A stretch of DNA of 35,875 bases from an uncultured Clostridia bacterium (lineage in GTDB: Bacteria > Bacillota > Clostridia > Oscillospirales > Butyricicoccaceae). This document shows, piece by piece, positions 15,361 to 23,113 of this stretch. The first letter of the stretch is position 1. Each line of letters opens with the position of its first letter. The stretch is taken from positions 1 to 35,875 of the forward strand of contig CAMEZQ010000022.1 in assembly GCA_945947915.1 (NCBI GenBank), given 5' to 3'. The notes under the pieces were generated by a model. That model did not search any database. It had not been told where the DNA came from and saw only the letters and a program-made list of their open reading frames with translations. Made by a program: the position numbers and the translations under genes.

Positions 15361-16326
15361 ATGAACGACAATGCAAACGCACCCCGCATTCTGGTGGCCG
15401 GCAGCCTGAATATGGATATGACCGTCAGCCTGCGGCAGCTGCCCGCCGCCGGACAAACGGTGTTCGGACGTCAGTTTTCCATGGCGCCCGGCGGAAAAGG
15501 CGCCAACCAGGCCGTGCAGCTGGCCCGGCTGGGCAGCCGCGTGACCCTGATGGGCAAGGTGGGCCGGGACGGAAACGGCCGTGCCCTGCAGGAGGTCTGC
15601 GTCCGCAACGGCGTCGATGTCGGCGATCTGGCCGTCGATCCCGACGCAGCCACCGGCACGGCGGTCATTCTGGTGGAACAGGACGGCGCGGCCGTGCAAA
15701 ACCGCATCATCGTCACGCCGGGCGCCAACATGACCCTTTCCCTGTCCGATATCGCTTTTCTGGAAAAGGACATCGGCAGCTACGACATGGTGCTGCTGCA
15801 GCTGGAGATCCCCATGGAGATCAACGAGCAGATCGCCGCATGGGCCAGCGCGGCCGGCGTGCCGGTCATGCTCAATCCGGCGCCGGCGGCACCGCTCAGC
15901 GACGCGCTGCTCCGCCATATCACCTGCCTCTCTCCCAACGAGCCCGAGGCAGAAGCCCTGACCGGCTGTACCCTGACCGGTCCCGACGGCAGGCCCGACG
16001 ACCTCCAGGTGGAGAAAGCCGCCCGGCAGCTGCTGGACCGCGGCGCGCCCAGCGTGCTGATCACGCTGGGGGAATCGGGCGCTGTCCTTTTCGGGCATGG
16101 GGCTCCCATCCGGACGCCCTGTGCCGCCCATGTGCCGGCCGTCGACCCCACCGCCGCCGGCGACAGCTTCATCGCCGCCTTCTGCCACGCGCGCTGCATC
16201 GGATATGGGCCGGAAGCCGCCATGGATTACGCCAGCCGGGCCGCCGCCATCACCGTTTCACGCAAGGGGGCCATCCCCGCCCTTCCCTGGGCCGGCGAAG
16301 TCGACGCATTCCCCGGCGGACGCTGA
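15361..16326 (+). CDS. rbsK: Ribokinase (PfkB family)
   Basis: 321 residues from the ATG at 15361, preceded by AGGAGGT; an in-frame upstream ATG at 15259 lies before the proximal promoter. It phosphorylates D-ribose to ribose 5-phosphate with ATP. The substrate loop GGKGANQA (44-51), the VAGSLNMD start (12-19), NxxE-type SPNEPEAEALTG and the catalytic/anion-hole signature DPTAAGDSF (262-270, base Asp268) are all present. Ala replaces Gly in GAGD, a common ribokinase variant. No ribose transporter or RbsD/RbsR gene is nearby, so supply may come from nucleoside turnover; another PfkB sugar substrate remains possible. It is followed 50 bases later by a small gene. Confidence 0.9.
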   Translation: MNDNANAPRILVAGSLNMDMTVSLRQLPAAGQTVFGRQFSMAPGGKGANQAVQLARLGSRVTLMGKVGRDGNGRALQEVCVRNGVDVGDLAVDPDAATGTAVILVEQDGAAVQNRIIVTPGANMTLSLSDIAFLEKDIGSYDMVLLQLEIPMEINEQIAAWASAAGVPVMLNPAPAAPLSDALLRHITCLSPNEPEAEALTGCTLTGPDGRPDDLQVEKAARQLLDRGAPSVLITLGESGAVLFGHGAPIRTPCAAHVPAVDPTAAGDSFIAAFCHARCIGYGPEAAMDYASRAAAITVSRKGAIPALPWAGEVDAFPGGR

Positions 16327-16375
16327 CACGCATAACCGCCGGCCGGAGGGGCATACTGCCCGTGAGGTGATTATG

Positions 16376-16552
16376 ATGGCAAAACAGGGCATGAAGCGTC
16401 CCGACGTGACCCACACCCATCCCCGCAGCGAGGTACCGCCGGTGCCCGAACTGCAGGGAGGCGCCAAAAGCGGAAAAAAGAAAGCGGCGCCCATCGTCAG
16501 CGGCACCGCCAGCCCCGACCTCAAGGTCTTTCACCGGGATGGGGAAGCCTAA
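16376..16552 (+). CDS. 58-residue protein of unknown function
   Basis: A small gene with AGGTGA five bases before the ATG at 16376 (an ATG at 16373 is too close to the site). The product starts MAKQGMKRPDVTHTHPRSEV and continues PPVPELQGGAKSGKKKAAP. It is hydrophilic and Pro/Lys-rich, has no cysteine or membrane segment, and looks unstructured. It is followed six bases after the stop by a strong terminator. I have an impression of similar small Clostridia proteins but no name. It probably shares a transcript with ribokinase, though a functional tie is not evident. Confidence 0.6.
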   Translation: MAKQGMKRPDVTHTHPRSEVPPVPELQGGAKSGKKKAAPIVSGTASPDLKVFHRDGEA

Positions 16553-16557
16553 ATCTG

Positions 16558-16599
16558 ATATCCGCCGCCGCTCCGGACGGGCCGGCGGCGGATATTTTT
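16558..16599 (+). terminator. Terminator after the ribokinase unit
   Basis: Perfect 13-bp stem ATATCCGCCGCCG/CGGCGGCGGATAT (16558-16570 and 16583-16595), followed by a run of T (16595-16599). Confidence 0.9.
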
Positions 16600-16608
16600 G
16601 CCTTTTCG

Positions 16609-16637
16609 TTGTCTTTTGGCGGAGCAGGCGGTATAAT
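16609..16637 (+). promoter_or_regulatory. Promoter of the aldo/keto reductase
   Basis: TTGTCT (16609-16614) and TATAAT (16632-16637) at 17-base spacing, 73 bases before the ATG. Confidence 0.75.
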
Positions 16638-16710
16638 AGGCTCGTACAGCATATGTACAGCATACATTCTGATATCTTTTTTATTTCAAGTCATCATGGA
16701 GGATCACATC

Positions 16711-17718
16711 ATGGAATATCGCATTCTGGGCAAGACCGGCCTGCGGATCTCCCGTCTGGGCTTCGGCGGCATCCCCATCCAGCGCATCGACGCCGAGGGC
16801 ACCCGCCCCCTCATCCGTCAGCTGCTGGAGGCCGGCGTCAACTACATCGACACGGCCCGCGGCTATACGGTCAGCGAGGAATACCTGGGCGCTGCCCTGG
16901 AGGGCATCCGCGACCATTTCGTTCTGGCCACCAAGAGCATGGCCCGCACCAGGGAGGCCATGGCCGCCGACATCGACATCAGCCTGAAAAACCTGCGCAC
17001 CGACCATATCGACCTCTACCAGGTACATAACCCCAGCCTGCAGCAGCTGGAGCAGGTCATCGCGCCGGGCGGCGCGCTGGAAGCCCTGCAGGAAGCCAAG
17101 GCGGCCGGCAAGGTCGCCCATCTGGGCGTTACGGCCCACTCGCTGGAGGTCTTTGAAAAGGCGCTGACGCTGGATTGGGTGGAAACCATCATGTTCCCCT
17201 ACAACATCGTCGAGACCCAGGGCGAGGCGCTGATCCGGGAGGCCGCCCGCCGGAATATCGGCTTTATCGCCATGAAGCCGCTGGCCGGCGGCGCGCTGGA
17301 GGATGCTGCCCTGGCCATGCGCTTTTTGGCCAGCAAGCCGGACGTCACCGTTCTGATCCCCGGCATGGCCGCTTCCAGTGAGATCGAGGTCAATCTGGCC
17401 GCCGTGGCCGATACTTCGCCGCTGACCGCCGAGGAACTGGCCCGCATGGAGGAGATCCGCAAGACCCTGGGCACCCAGTTCTGCCGCCGCTGCAACTACT
17501 GCGCCCCCTGCACGGTGGGCATCAATATCCCCAGCGTCTTTCTGATGCAGGGCTATTACAACCGCTACGGCCTGCAGGATTGGGCCAAGGCCCGCTACGG
17601 CGCCATGGATGTCAAGGCCTCGGCCTGCATCGAATGCGGCGCCTGCGAAAGCCGCTGCCCCTACGAGCTGCCCATTCGGGAGATGCTCAAAAAGGCCGCC
17701 CGGGACTTTGGCGAATAA
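16711..17718 (+). CDS. Aldo/keto reductase with C-terminal Fe-S domain
   Basis: 335 residues from the ATG at 16711, with GGAGGAT upstream. The (beta/alpha)8 reductase part has its full catalytic tetrad: Asp47 and Tyr52 (NYIDTARGYTVSE), Lys75 (ATKS) and His106 (YQVHNP). The C-terminal 80 residues hold two cysteine groups: Cys258, 261, 264, 267 (CRRCNYCAPC) and a ferredoxin-like CxxCxxCxxxCP (Cys306, 309, 312, 316). Such fusions are common in anaerobes and may take electrons from ferredoxin as well as NAD(P)H; the substrate is unknown. It is monocistronic, between its own promoter and a strong terminator. Confidence 0.92.
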   Translation: MEYRILGKTGLRISRLGFGGIPIQRIDAEGTRPLIRQLLEAGVNYIDTARGYTVSEEYLGAALEGIRDHFVLATKSMARTREAMAADIDISLKNLRTDHIDLYQVHNPSLQQLEQVIAPGGALEALQEAKAAGKVAHLGVTAHSLEVFEKALTLDWVETIMFPYNIVETQGEALIREAARRNIGFIAMKPLAGGALEDAALAMRFLASKPDVTVLIPGMAASSEIEVNLAAVADTSPLTAEELARMEEIRKTLGTQFCRRCNYCAPCTVGINIPSVFLMQGYYNRYGLQDWAKARYGAMDVKASACIECGACESRCPYELPIREMLKKAARDFGE

Positions 17719-17742
17719 AATATCCCGGCACCCGAAGATGCG

Positions 17743-17775
17743 GCGCCGCGCCCACACAGGCGCGGCGCTTTTTTT
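17743..17775 (+). terminator. Terminator of the aldo/keto reductase
   Basis: Perfect 10-bp stem GCGCCGCGCC/GGCGCGGCGC (17743-17752 and 17759-17768) with loop CACACA and seven T. Confidence 0.95.
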
Positions 17776-17846
17776 ATTGCCGGCGGAACAGGCGGCCGGA
17801 GATATGCATAGTATGTACTGTGCCTGCCACAGCAGACACAGAAGGG

Positions 17847-19244
17847 ATGAATCGCAAATTGGGCATTACCAATTCCAATAAAACGCTGAGCGTCAGCAGC
17901 ATCGACTGCGGCGGCTCCTTCCGCGTCCGTCTTTCTCTGACGGCCGCCCCCGACATCGTTTCCAACCCCACCGATATCGTGCTGATCCTCGACCGTTCGG
18001 GCAGTATGGCCGGCAGCCCGCTGGCCAGCCTCAAAAACGGCGCCGATAAGTTTATCGATATCATCGACGAAGCCACCGATGGCAGCCAGGATGGACAGAT
18101 CGGCGGCGGCAGCCGCATCGGCATCGTCAGCTTTGCCGACAACGCCGTGCAGAATACCCAGCTGATCACCTCGGTGGCCGACCTCAAGAACGCCGTCAAC
18201 GGCCTGACCGCCGGCGGCTCGACCAACCATGCCGACGCCTTCACCAAAGCCACACAGCTCTTTGACCCGGCTTCCGGCAACTCCAAGGTCATGGTCATGT
18301 TCACCTACGGCGTCACCACGGCGGGTGCCGACCCGTCGCCCATCGCCGCGGCCGCCCGCGCCCAGGGCATCACCATCTACGTCATTGGTCTGTCGGGCAA
18401 CGGTGGTCTGGACGAACAGTCGCTGGATGACTGGGCCTCCAAGCCGGCTTCGGCCTATGTGGCCATCACGCCCGACGACGCCGAGCTGGAGGACCTTTTT
18501 GAAGACCTGGCCCGCAACATCACCAAGCCGGGCGCCACCGGCATCGTGATCCGCGACCAGATCGATCCCTGCTTCCGCGTGACCGCCCTCTCCTCGCCCT
18601 CCAAGGGCACGGCCAACCTGCTGAATCCCAACGCCGTCGAATGGAAGATCTCTGAGCTGGGCGTCAGCCAGAGCGAAGCGGCCGTTCTGGAATTCACGGT
18701 CACCCACACCGGCACCTGCTCCGGTCCTGTGCCGGTCAACACCTCGGTGATCTACAGCGACAACGAGGGCAACAGCGTCACCTTCCCCGACCCGCACATC
18801 GACGTCGACTGCGGCGTCGTCATCCATCCCGAGCAGTGCCCGGAACCGGTCGATCTGGCCGTTGACGGCTGCGCCGACTCCATCGAGCTGGACGCCGGCC
18901 TGGTGGGCATGGAATCTCTGGGCCGCATCGTCCAGCTGGACGTCACCCTGCAGCGCGTCTGCCCCGGCAAGCGCGTGGCGCTGGCCGTTCTGCTGAGCGA
19001 GGTCGACCTCCAGGGCAACGAATACAAGCGCGGCATGAAGACCATCACCGTGCAGGCCCACAACGCCTCCGGCTGCCGTGACGTCACCATCCGCTGCATC
19101 AAGTTCGTCCTGCCCGAGGATCTGGACCTGTCCGGCTCCGACGACGCCATCTGCGACCGCCGCCGGCTGCGCGCCCGCTTCATCGCGCACTATATCGACA
19201 ACGATTTCGGCTGCTGTGCCGATCCCGTTACCATAACTCCCTGA
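17847..19244 (+). CDS. vWA-domain protein with an altered metal site and Cys-rich C-terminal region
   Basis: 465 residues from the ATG at 17847; an AGAAGGG sits directly against the ATG, so the site is poorly spaced and the start is less certain. Residues 43-215 are a vWA domain with DRSGS (49-53) and Thr126 in GGSTNHADAF, but the third metal-site position, normally TDG, reads MFTYG: Tyr154 (codon TAC, 18306-18308) replaces Asp. Residues 225-345 are a beta-rich domain (VIRDQIDPCFRVTALSSPSKG) and 355-465 a second one with paired cysteines (VDCGVVIHPEQCPEPVD, FGCC). No signal peptide or anchor is visible, so it is cytoplasmic or deposited on spores. I have an impression of related Clostridia proteins but no function is known. 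Confidence 0.75.
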   Translation: MNRKLGITNSNKTLSVSSIDCGGSFRVRLSLTAAPDIVSNPTDIVLILDRSGSMAGSPLASLKNGADKFIDIIDEATDGSQDGQIGGGSRIGIVSFADNAVQNTQLITSVADLKNAVNGLTAGGSTNHADAFTKATQLFDPASGNSKVMVMFTYGVTTAGADPSPIAAAARAQGITIYVIGLSGNGGLDEQSLDDWASKPASAYVAITPDDAELEDLFEDLARNITKPGATGIVIRDQIDPCFRVTALSSPSKGTANLLNPNAVEWKISELGVSQSEAAVLEFTVTHTGTCSGPVPVNTSVIYSDNEGNSVTFPDPHIDVDCGVVIHPEQCPEPVDLAVDGCADSIELDAGLVGMESLGRIVQLDVTLQRVCPGKRVALAVLLSEVDLQGNEYKRGMKTITVQAHNASGCRDVTIRCIKFVLPEDLDLSGSDDAICDRRRLRARFIAHYIDNDFGCCADPVTITP

Positions 19245-19250
19245 CCCCCG

Positions 19251-19286
19251 AAGGGCGGACGCCAAAGCGTCCGCCCTTTGCTTTTT
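19251..19286 (+). terminator. Terminator of the Cys-rich vWA gene
   Basis: Perfect 12-bp stem AAGGGCGGACGC/GCGTCCGCCCTT (19251-19262 and 19267-19278) with loop CAAA and a T-rich tail. Confidence 0.93.
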
Positions 19287-19297
19287 GCAGCTCCCCC

Positions 19298-19326
19298 TTG
19301 ACCCTGCCGGGATTTTTATATACAAT
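19298..19326 (+). promoter_or_regulatory. Promoter of glycyl-tRNA synthetase
   Basis: TTGACC (19298-19303) and TACAAT (19321-19326) at 17-base spacing. Confidence 0.8.
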
Positions 19327-19339
19327 AGCTTTATAAAAA

Positions 19340-19370
19340 GATCTGACAGATCGGAAAGACCGATCAGATC
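19340..19370 (+). promoter_or_regulatory. Leader hairpin of glycyl-tRNA synthetase
   Basis: GATCGG (19349-19354) pairs with CCGATC (19360-19365) around loop AAAGA, continued by GATCT/AGATC (19340-19344 and 19366-19370) with a 4-base bulge. The leader is only about 60 bases and has no T-box sequence, so this is not a T-box riboswitch. Confidence 0.45.
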
Positions 19371-19393
19371 CAATCAAAGGTATGGTGAGGAAA

Positions 19394-20815
19394 ATGCACA
19401 ACAGTGAAAAAACAATGGAAAAGATCGTTGCCCTGTGCAAAAACAGAGGCTATATATATCCCGGCAGCGAGATCTACGGCGGCCTGTCCAACACCTGGGA
19501 CTACGGCCCGCTGGGCGTAGAGTTTGAAAACAACATCAAAAAGGCCTGGTGGAAAAAGTTCGTCCAGGAATCGCCCACCAACGTGGGGCTCGACAGTGCC
19601 ATTCTGATGAATCCCCAGGTCTGGGTGGCTTCCGGCCATGTGGGCGGCTTCTCCGACCCGCTGATGGACTGCCGCGAGTGCAAGGAGCGCTTCCGCGCTG
19701 ACAAGGTCATTGAAGACTGGTGCCAGGAAAACGGCGTTTCTGCCGACAAGCCGGTGGACGCCATGAGCCAGGCCGAGATGAAGGAATTCATCGAAGCCAA
19801 CAATATCCCCTGCCCCACCTGCGGCAAGCACAACTGGACCGATATCCGCCAGTTCAACCTGATGTTCAAGACCTTCCAGGGCGTTACCGAGGACGCCAAG
19901 AACGCCGTCTATCTGCGTCCCGAAACGGCCCAGGGCATCTTTGTCAATTTCCAGAATGTCCAGCGCACTACCCGCAGAAAGCTGCCCTTCGGCATCGCCC
20001 AGATCGGCAAGAGCTTCCGCAACGAGATCACACCGGGCAACTTTATCTTCCGCACCCGCGAGTTTGAGCAGATGGAGCTGGAGTTCTTCTGCAAGCCGGG
20101 CACCGAGCTGGAATGGTTCGCCTATTGGAAAGATTTCTGCCACAACTGGCTGCGCAATCTGGGTATGCAGGAGGAAAATCTGCGCCTGCGTGACCACGAC
20201 CCTGAGGAGCTTTCCCACTACTCCAACGCCACCACCGACTTCGAGTTCCTCTTCCCCTTCGGCTGGGGCGAGCTGTGGGGCGTCGCCTCCCGCACCGACT
20301 TCGACCTCAACGCCCACCAGACCACCTCGGGCAAGGATCAGACCTACTTCGATCAGGAAAAGAACGAGCACTATATCCCCTATGTCATCGAGCCTTCGCT
20401 GGGCACCGGCCGCGTGGCGCTGGCCTTCCTGTGCGACGCCTACGACGAGGAAGTGGTCGACGCCGAGAAGAACGACGTCCGCGTCGTCCTGCATCTCCAT
20501 CCCGCTCTGGCGCCCTTCAAGTGCGCCGTCCTGCCCCTCAGCAAGAAGCTGGGCGACAAGGCCCGGGAGATCCAGGCCGAGCTTTCCAAGTATTTCATGG
20601 TCGATTACGACGACGCCGGCTCCATTGGCAAGCGTTACCGCCGCCAGGACGAGATCGGCACCCCCTTCTGCATCACCGTCGATTTTGAAACGGTGGGCGA
20701 CGACAAAACAGCGGCCGATCACTGCGTCACCATCCGTGACCGCGACACCATGGAGCAGGTCCGCCTGCCCATCAGCGAGTTGAAGGACTATATCGCCGCC
20801 CGCGTCGAATTCTGA
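19394..20815 (+). CDS. glyS: Glycyl-tRNA synthetase, alpha2 type
   Basis: 473 residues from the ATG at 19394, which follows GTGAGGAA; an ATG at 19382 adds four residues but lacks a site. It attaches glycine to tRNA-Gly with ATP. It belongs to the homodimeric (archaeal/eukaryotic-like) class II enzyme: [14 protein letters not shown] (motif 1 region), two CxxC pairs that may bind zinc (CRECKERF and CPTCGKHNW), [12 protein letters not shown] and [28 protein letters not shown] (motif 2), [10 protein letters not shown] (motif 3), and the anticodon-binding domain [18 protein letters not shown]. Many Firmicutes use the alpha2beta2 form instead, so the alpha2 type is a useful taxonomic trait. Own promoter and terminator. 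Confidence 0.95.
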   Translation: MHNSEKTMEKIVALCKNRGYIYPGSEIYGGLSNTWDYGPLGVEFENNIKKAWWKKFVQESPTNVGLDSAILMNPQVWVASGHVGGFSDPLMDCRECKERFRADKVIEDWCQENGVSADKPVDAMSQAEMKEFIEANNIPCPTCGKHNWTDIRQFNLMFKTFQGVTEDAKNAVYLRPETAQGIFVNFQNVQRTTRRKLPFGIAQIGKSFRNEITPGNFIFRTREFEQMELEFFCKPGTELEWFAYWKDFCHNWLRNLGMQEENLRLRDHDPEELSHYSNATTDFEFLFPFGWGELWGVASRTDFDLNAHQTTSGKDQTYFDQEKNEHYIPYVIEPSLGTGRVALAFLCDAYDEEVVDAEKNDVRVVLHLHPALAPFKCAVLPLSKKLGDKAREIQAELSKYFMVDYDDAGSIGKRYRRQDEIGTPFCITVDFETVGDDKTAADHCVTIRDRDTMEQVRLPISELKDYIAARVEF

Positions 20816-20832
20816 TTTTTACACATCATCAG

Positions 20833-20868
20833 CAAAGGCTCCCATCAAGCGGGAGCCTTTGTTTTTTT
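20833..20868 (+). terminator. Terminator of glyS
   Basis: Perfect 11-bp stem CAAAGGCTCCC/GGGAGCCTTTG (20833-20843 and 20851-20861) followed by seven T. Confidence 0.95.
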
Positions 20869-20920
20869 ACGCTTTTTTGAATGGAGCGGAAATTTTTATT
20901 GAATAACCAGATAAAGCGTA

Positions 20921-20976
20921 TTGTGCCCAAAGCGCAAATATGGTATAATTGACATTAGATTAACAAGTTCTATTCT
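20921..20976 (+). promoter_or_regulatory. Two overlapping tandem promoters for the aminotransferase
   Basis: The first is TTGTGC (20921-20926) with TATAAT (20944-20949) at 17 bases. The second is TTGACA (20949-20954) with TATTCT (20971-20976) at 16 bases. The last T of the first -10 box is the first T of the second -35 box, so polymerase can occupy only one at a time. The remaining leader is A+T-rich. Confidence 0.6.
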
Positions 20977-21056
20977 TTTTTTATTTCTCTTTTTGTTTCA
21001 GAAGAGTCGTTTTATGAGAATATATTGTATATAGTGTGATCAGAGGAGGTACTATC

Positions 21057-22223
21057 ATGTTCGATTATGCGCGCGTTATTCCCCAGGTCGTGGCAGAGAT
21101 GAAGCCCTCAGGCATCCGGAAATACTTCGGCATCATGGAGACCATGCCCGACGCCATCTCCCTGGGCGTCGGCGAGCCGGATTTCATCACGCCCCAGCAT
21201 ATCATGCAGGCCGGCATCGATTCTCTTTGCGCCGGCAAGACCCAGTACACAGCCAACGCCGGCCTGATGCTGCTCCGCAAAGAAATCGGCAAATATATGG
21301 AAAAGACCTTTGATCTTTCTTATAACCCCGACAATGAAATTCTGGCGACTGTGGGCGGCTCGGAAGCCATCGACCTCTGCCTGCGCGCTTTTCTGACCGT
21401 GGGCGACGAGATCCTGATCCCTGAGCCTTCCTTCGTCTGCTACGCGCCGCTGGCCTCCATGACCGGCGCCAGGCCGGTGCCCATCGTCACCACCAAGGAG
21501 AACAGCTTCAAACTGATGCCCGACGCCCTGCGCGCCGCCATCACGCCCAGGACCAAGGCGCTGGTCCTCTCCTATCCCAACAATCCCACCGGCGGCATTA
21601 TGACCCGTGAGGAGCTGCAAGCCGTCGCCGATGTTCTGAAAGACACCAACATCGTCGTTATTTCCGACGAGATCTACGCCGAGCTGACCTATGGGCGCAA
21701 GCATTGCTCCATCGCCGCCATCGATGGCATGTGGGATCGCACCGTGGTCGTCAGCGGCTTTTCCAAGGCATTTGCCATGACCGGCTGGCGCCTGGGCTAT
21801 TGCTGCGGTCCCAAAGAACTGATGAAGCCGGTCATGCAGATCCATCAGTACGCGCTGATGTGCGCCTCCACGCCTGCCCAGTATGCCGGTATCGAAGCCC
21901 TCCAGAAGGGCCTGCCCGACACCCGCCGCATGTGCGAGGAATACGATACCCGCCGCCAGTATATCTACCGTGCCCTGCTCGACATGGGCTTTGACTGCTT
22001 TGAGCCGGAAGGCGCCTTTTACATCTTCCCCGATGTATCCATGTATGCGGCCGACGGCGGCGATTTCGTGGAATCCCTGCTCCGCGACCAGCAGGTGGCC
22101 GTGGTGCCCGGCGACGCTTTCGGCGAATCGGGCAAGAATCACGTCCGCATCTCCTACGCCTATTCCATGGAGACCCTCAAAAAGGCCATGGACCGCATCG
22201 GCAAGTTCGTCGCCAAAAAATAA
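21057..22223 (+). CDS. Class I/II pyridoxal-phosphate aminotransferase
   Basis: 388 residues from the ATG at 21057, preceded by AGAGGAGGT. It is a fold-type I aminotransferase that moves amino groups between amino acids and keto acids. Key residues: Asn in SYPNNPTGG (172-180), Asp204 in VISDEIY (binds the cofactor ring nitrogen), the Schiff-base Lys237 in SGFSKAFAMTGWRLGY and an Arg near the C-terminus in HVRISYAYS (binds the substrate carboxylate). Length and motifs match the AspC/PatA-like subgroup; aspartate, aromatic or branched-chain substrates are all possible. It has two promoters and ends at a bidirectional terminator shared with the opposite-strand kinase-like gene. Confidence 0.92.
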   Translation: MFDYARVIPQVVAEMKPSGIRKYFGIMETMPDAISLGVGEPDFITPQHIMQAGIDSLCAGKTQYTANAGLMLLRKEIGKYMEKTFDLSYNPDNEILATVGGSEAIDLCLRAFLTVGDEILIPEPSFVCYAPLASMTGARPVPIVTTKENSFKLMPDALRAAITPRTKALVLSYPNNPTGGIMTREELQAVADVLKDTNIVVISDEIYAELTYGRKHCSIAAIDGMWDRTVVVSGFSKAFAMTGWRLGYCCGPKELMKPVMQIHQYALMCASTPAQYAGIEALQKGLPDTRRMCEEYDTRRQYIYRALLDMGFDCFEPEGAFYIFPDVSMYAADGGDFVESLLRDQQVAVVPGDAFGESGKNHVRISYAYSMETLKKAMDRIGKFVAKK

Positions 22224-22264
22224 TTTTTTCCGCGGCTTTGCATCCAGAAATCCACACGATCAAA

Positions 22265-22300
22265 AAAAACGGTATCCGGAACATTCCGGATACCGTTTTT
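22265..22300. terminator. Bidirectional terminator between convergent genes
   Basis: Perfect 16-bp stem (22265-22280 and 22285-22300) with loop ACAT. One arm begins with A5 and the other ends with T5, so it ends both the aminotransferase (+) and the cytidylate-kinase-like gene (-). Confidence 0.93.
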
Positions 22301-22350
22301 CTTATGTACCACAGCCGGCGCGGCATATGCTTGCGCCGTCTTACGCAGTC

Positions 22351-22950
22351 TTATTTGCGCACCAGATCGGTGATGATGGCGGCGCAGTCTTCCAGGCTGA
22401 TGGCCGCGGTGTTGAGGCAGATGTGATAATTCTTGTGGTCGCCCCATTCGCGGTTGGTGTAGTGGCGGTAGTAGCTCGCACGCTGGTTGTCTTTCTTCTT
22501 CAGACGCTTTTCGATTTTCATATCGCTTTCGCCGTACTGCTCCAGCACGCGCTTGGCGCGGAATTCATCATCGGCGTAGATCAGCACATGGAAGCAGTCG
22601 TCGCGGTCTTCCAGAACATAATCGGCGCAGCGGCCGATGATGACGCACTCTTCCTTCTCGGCCAACTCACGAATGATGTTGTGCTGGGCGATATACAGCT
22701 GATCGTACAGGGAAAGCGTGGTGAAGCCGGTGCCGCCGTGCAGGCCCATGTCGTAGAACAGGCCGGTGCCTCTCGATGTCCGTTCGCCGTTTTCCTGGAT
22801 GAAAGAGACGTCAAAACCGCTCTTTTCGGCGATCTTGGTCACCAGTTCACTATCGTAGCAGGGCACGCCGAGCTTTTCAGCCACCATCTTGCCCACCGTG
22901 TGGCCGCCGCTGCCGAACTGACGACTGATCGTAACAATACGTTTGCTCAT
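22351..22950 (-). CDS. Cytidylate kinase-like family protein
   Basis: 199 residues from the ATG at 22950, eight bases after AAGGAG; an upstream in-frame ATG (22980) lacks a site. The start KRIVTISRQFGSGGHTVGK (P-loop region) and VPCYDSELV, then VIIGRCADYVL, RAKRVLEQYGES and KKKDNQRASYYRHYTNREW (LID-like Arg/Lys segment) match the cytidylate-kinase-like family that is widespread in Clostridia alongside true Cmk. The P-loop (FGSGGHTVGK) differs from the GxxGxGKS/T of Cmk, so nucleotide monophosphate kinase activity should not be assumed. It has its own promoter and shares the terminator with the convergent aminotransferase. Confidence 0.85.
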   Translation of the reverse strand: MSKRIVTISRQFGSGGHTVGKMVAEKLGVPCYDSELVTKIAEKSGFDVSFIQENGERTSRGTGLFYDMGLHGGTGFTTLSLYDQLYIAQHNIIRELAEKEECVIIGRCADYVLEDRDDCFHVLIYADDEFRAKRVLEQYGESDMKIEKRLKKKDNQRASYYRHYTNREWGDHKNYHICLNTAAISLEDCAAIITDLVRK

Positions 22951-23057
22951 AATTCCAACTCCTTTTTCAGCAGCCGGCACCGCGCCGGATCAGACGGGCG
23001 CCGGAATATCCGGACGCCTTACGCGTCCAGAGGCCATTTCAATCATTATATTATTAT

Positions 23058-23085
23058 ATTATACTCCTTTTTCCCGCCATATCAA
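23058..23085 (-). promoter_or_regulatory. Promoter of the cytidylate-kinase-like gene
   Basis: On the minus strand TTGATA (23085-23080) and TATAAT (23063-23058) at 16-base spacing, inside a TA-rich tract that offers two further TATAAT-like boxes. Confidence 0.6.
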
Positions 23086-23113
23086 GGCTTTTCTGTGAAT
23101 TCCGCTTTTTCGC

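Noticed and set aside
15303..16370. 355-residue open frame in another frame of the ribokinase gene
   Set aside because: It is extremely Arg/Gly/Pro-rich, typical of a GC-rich out-of-frame reading, while the true frame has all ribokinase motifs.
19327..19393. T-box riboswitch before glyS
   Set aside because: The leader is far too short and lacks the T-box sequence and specifier stem.
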